This document shows positions 12,377-13,773 of a DNA stretch of 13,773 nucleotides, in pieces. Origin of the DNA: JBNJGT01 sp046496745 (GTDB lineage Archaea > Nanobdellota > Nanobdellia > Woesearchaeales > JACJVW01); contig JAWOGQ010000075.1 in the NCBI GenBank assembly GCA_046496745.1, positions 1 to 13,773 on the forward strand. The letters run 5' to 3'. The notes under the pieces were generated by a model. The model was not told where the DNA came from. It did not search any database and saw nothing but the letters and a program-made list of their open reading frames with translations. A program made the position numbers and the translations under genes. The stretch's first letter is position 1. Every line of letters starts with the position of its first letter.

Positions 12377-12946
12377 ATGAAAGTAACAGAATCCATAAGC
12401 ATAACAGAAATGGAAACCCTTTTGCAGGCATTGCTCAACATGCCTAATGTCTTTGATGAAGCCACTGTCAATCTTGACTCCTACGGAATTCAGCTTCCTC
12501 CTGCAAGATATGATTACAACAATATCTATTACGATGAGAAAGATGTCCGCATCTATAAGGCACGTTGCTCATTACTTGGAATCATGCCTTTCTCAGTTGT
12601 TGATCTTAACACTTTTTCCAGGCATTACATGGAGGATTTTAAAGAACATCTTACCTCCAAGGATATGAAGGGTATGCCTTTTCGCATGAAACTTAGCTAT
12701 AAGGACATGAAACTCAGCCATAAGGACGATGAGAACAAGGATGCATTCAATAGATCCATCGATCAGTTGGTAAAAAGAGGATACACCCTCGACTACGCAT
12801 TGTTCAGCTTTGGTACCTTTAATAGTTATCAGAACCTTGCTCTTCTGGATACAGACGGGATCCATCTGAAGATCTACGACCAGACCTTTCTTGGAAGGGA
12901 ACCGTACCTTGATAAGATATATTCCTGGTTCAGTTCCATCTCCTAA
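12377..12946 (+). CDS. Hypothetical protein, 189 residues, with a short tandem repeat
   Basis: I do not recognise this protein. It has no signal peptide or membrane helix. The N-terminal part, ITEMETLLQALLNMPNVFDE (9-28), looks helical. The middle (44-64) is tyrosine-rich with YDYNNIYYDEKDVRIYKAR and contains the only cysteine (C64). Residues 95-122 are charged and hold a seven-residue tandem repeat, MKLSYKD then MKLSHKD, preceded by the related KDMKGM. The C-terminal part (135-187) alternates hydrophobic and aromatic residues (YALFSFGTFNSYQNLALLD, then LKIYDQTFLG), suggesting a beta-sheet core. The start is set by the TATA box 32 nt upstream. A role cannot be inferred. The coding call rests on length, a sensible promoter and normal composition. 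Confidence 0.65.
   Translation: MKVTESISITEMETLLQALLNMPNVFDEATVNLDSYGIQLPPARYDYNNIYYDEKDVRIYKARCSLLGIMPFSVVDLNTFSRHYMEDFKEHLTSKDMKGMPFRMKLSYKDMKLSHKDDENKDAFNRSIDQLVKRGYTLDYALFSFGTFNSYQNLALLDTDGIHLKIYDQTFLGREPYLDKIYSWFSSIS
12686..12727 (+). repeat. 21-bp in-frame tandem duplication inside the 189-residue gene
   Basis: Units 12686-12706 and 12707-12727 match at 19 of 21 bases. Both differences are T to C, one silent and one Tyr to His. It encodes MKLS(Y/H)KD twice. Confidence 0.85.
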
Positions 12947-12972
12947 ACTACGCTAAACCAACCTAAACCGAG
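12943..12972 (+). repeat. Three 10-bp tandem CTAAAC units after the 189-residue gene
   Basis: CTAAAC starts at 12943, 12953 and 12963, exactly one helical turn apart, each followed by a variable tetramer (TACG, CAAC, CGAG). The first unit contains the stop codon TAA. A fourth copy starts at 13110, 13 bp before the TATA box of the next gene. A protein-binding array is possible. Confidence 0.6.
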
Positions 12973-13004
12973 TTTTTCGAAGAAATAAGCATCATTATTA
13001 CGAA

Positions 13005-13076
13005 GGCCAGCTATACCTCCATAAGGGGGAAGTGTTGTTTGCAACATGCCACCTCTTTTAAAAAAGAAATCAGGCC
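13005..13076 (+). other. Intergenic stretch able to form several small hairpins; possible RNA or untranslated region
   Basis: Within the 206-bp gap between the last two genes lie CCTCC-ATAA-GGGGG (13016-13029), TGTTG-TTTG-CAACA (13033-13046) and TCTTTT-AA-AAAAGA (13054-13067). GGCC at 13005-13008 and 13073-13076 could close them. Only a weak TATA-like AAATAAG lies upstream (about 12983-12989). I do not recognise a known RNA family, so this is a candidate only. Confidence 0.25.
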
Positions 13077-13122
13077 GAAGTCGATGCCGCAATTATCCGA
13101 AAGACTCATCTAAACCAAAAAC

Positions 13123-13130
13123 TTTATATT
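13123..13130 (+). promoter_or_regulatory. TATA box of the last gene; decides the start
   Basis: TTTATATT has its first T 30 nt before the ATG at 13153 but only 21 nt before the in-frame ATG at 13144. The leaderless spacing seen elsewhere in the window favours 13153. Confidence 0.55.
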
Positions 13131-13152
13131 GCAGTAACCACGCATGTTCCTT

Positions 13153-13773
13153 ATGGTCCATGAACTCCTTCAGCATAATATAATGCAGATCTTGAAGAAC
13201 CTTGGCCTTGATCCAATAAAGAACCACAAGATAAAAGGTTATGAACTTGACGTCTATGTCGCTTATGATGGTAAAAAGATAGGTTTCATCTGCGAGGAAA
13301 ACAAGGAGAATCTCAAGGACAATCTTCATGAATGGCATAGCAAGAACGAGGAGATAGGTCTTGACAGTATAGTTCTTACATTCTATGGTGAGATCCCTGA
13401 CGATGTCACTCAATTATCAAAAAAACTGGGCACCGTCCAGTTTGATGCAGCAAAAGTGAACCACCTGCTGGAAAAATCTTTTGAGCAAAAGGATGCTTTC
13501 CTCCCGGAATTCTTTCATGAACTAGACCTGGATACAGAGGAATGGGAAAAAGAGCTTCAGAAGAAGAAAAAGAAAGAGAAAGAGAAACAGAAGCAGCGCA
13601 GGAAGAAAAAGAAGGAGCAGGAGAAAGAAAGTAAGCGTGAAGCCAAGGAACTCAAGAAAGAGATTGAAAAAGAGCATGAGAGGTCCGAGATTGAAGAGAT
13701 GGATCAGGTCATTGGTGAAGGTCTTGCTGACGAGATAATAGATGAGAAAAGACAGGAGCTTGATGAAGAGAAG
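13153..13773 (+). CDS. Charged protein with an alpha/beta N-terminal domain and a long Lys/Glu helix, 3' end cut by the window
   Basis: The frame stays open to the window edge for 207 codons. Residues 1-120 look like a small alpha/beta domain: a helix (2-17), strands GYELDVYVAY (29-38) and KKIGFICEEN (41-50), a helix with a tryptophan (52-64), and the strand DSIVLTFYGE (71-80). This order recalls restriction-endonuclease-like PD-(D/E)xK folds, where D33 would be the first acidic residue. However, the usual E-x-K of the second strand reads I-C-E here, so catalysis would be doubtful. Residues 126-180 are almost all K, E, Q and R and should form a long single helix or coiled coil. The remainder (181-207) is acidic. 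I do not recognise a family. The ATG at 13144 would add three residues (MFL). The minus-strand reading frame across 13093-13413 is a shadow of this gene. Confidence 0.65.
   Translation, partial: MVHELLQHNIMQILKNLGLDPIKNHKIKGYELDVYVAYDGKKIGFICEENKENLKDNLHEWHSKNEEIGLDSIVLTFYGEIPDDVTQLSKKLGTVQFDAAKVNHLLEKSFEQKDAFLPEFFHELDLDTEEWEKELQKKKKKEKEKQKQRRKKKKEQEKESKREAKELKKEIEKEHERSEIEEMDQVIGEGLADEIIDEKRQELDEEK

Noticed and set aside
13144..13152. ATG at 13144 as the start of the last gene.
   Set aside because: It is too close to the TATA box (21 nt from its first T), while 13153 fits at 30 nt. Not fully excluded.
13093..13413. A 106-codon minus-strand frame with hydrophobic segments near the window end.
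   Set aside because: It is antisense to the open plus-strand gene with a well-placed TATA box and would run through that promoter.
1..13773. CRISPR arrays, IS elements, tRNA or rRNA genes, and attachment sites.
   Set aside because: No regularly spaced long repeats, transposase motifs, terminal repeats or tRNA-like cloverleaf sequences were seen on either strand by eye.

Overview
The window looks archaeal. Most genes have a TATA-like box whose first T lies 29-32 nt before the A of the chosen ATG and have no Shine-Dalgarno (SD) sequence, which is the pattern of leaderless archaeal mRNAs. A smaller set (the DUF883-like gene, the RND operon and the HU gene) has the box 43-45 nt upstream and an SD-like sequence in a short leader. 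Runs of T follow some stop codons. Gene content also fits an archaeon with bacterial-type acquisitions: a CARDB/COG1361-type secreted protein, MMPL-type RND pumps, a solitary AmrS radical SAM enzyme, a bacterial-type HU and a SpoT-like HD hydrolase. The small secreted proteins and many orphan genes suggest a DPANN-type lineage such as Woesearchaeota, but this is a guess; no rRNA or other marker is present.

Layout. 1-1312 (minus strand): a partial DUF883-like tail-anchored protein, a 93-residue membrane protein with a sequon-dense ectodomain, and a 208-residue orphan. 1418-3745 (plus): an unfamiliar radical SAM protein with extra cysteines, a GNAT acetyltransferase and a 7-TM membrane protein, each with its own promoter. 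3678-4388 (minus): an HD-type alarmone-hydrolase-like protein whose 3' end overlaps the 7-TM gene tail to tail. 4527-9170 (plus): one tightly packed operon of four genes, namely two RND half-transporters, a secreted membrane-anchored beta-domain protein and a small secreted protein, closed by a T8 terminator. 9266-11185 (plus): a cysteine-free orphan and an AmrS that lacks the usual C-terminal tail. 11197-12300 (minus): HU and a CysQ/inositol-monophosphatase family enzyme. 12377-13773 (plus): a 189-residue orphan, a 206-base intergenic region with a 10-bp-phased repeat and small hairpins, and the 5' part of a charged protein with a long Lys/Glu helix.

How the genes may work together. The clearest unit is 4527-9170. 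The two halves of an RND exporter are separate but translationally coupled genes. Two exported proteins follow through 4-nt overlaps and probably act outside the membrane with the pump. A lipid or other envelope substrate is a plausible inference, not shown by sequence. The HD protein and the CysQ-like enzyme are on separate transcripts, but both families act on nucleotides with an extra 3' phosphate. No CRISPR array, IS element, tRNA or rRNA gene was seen.
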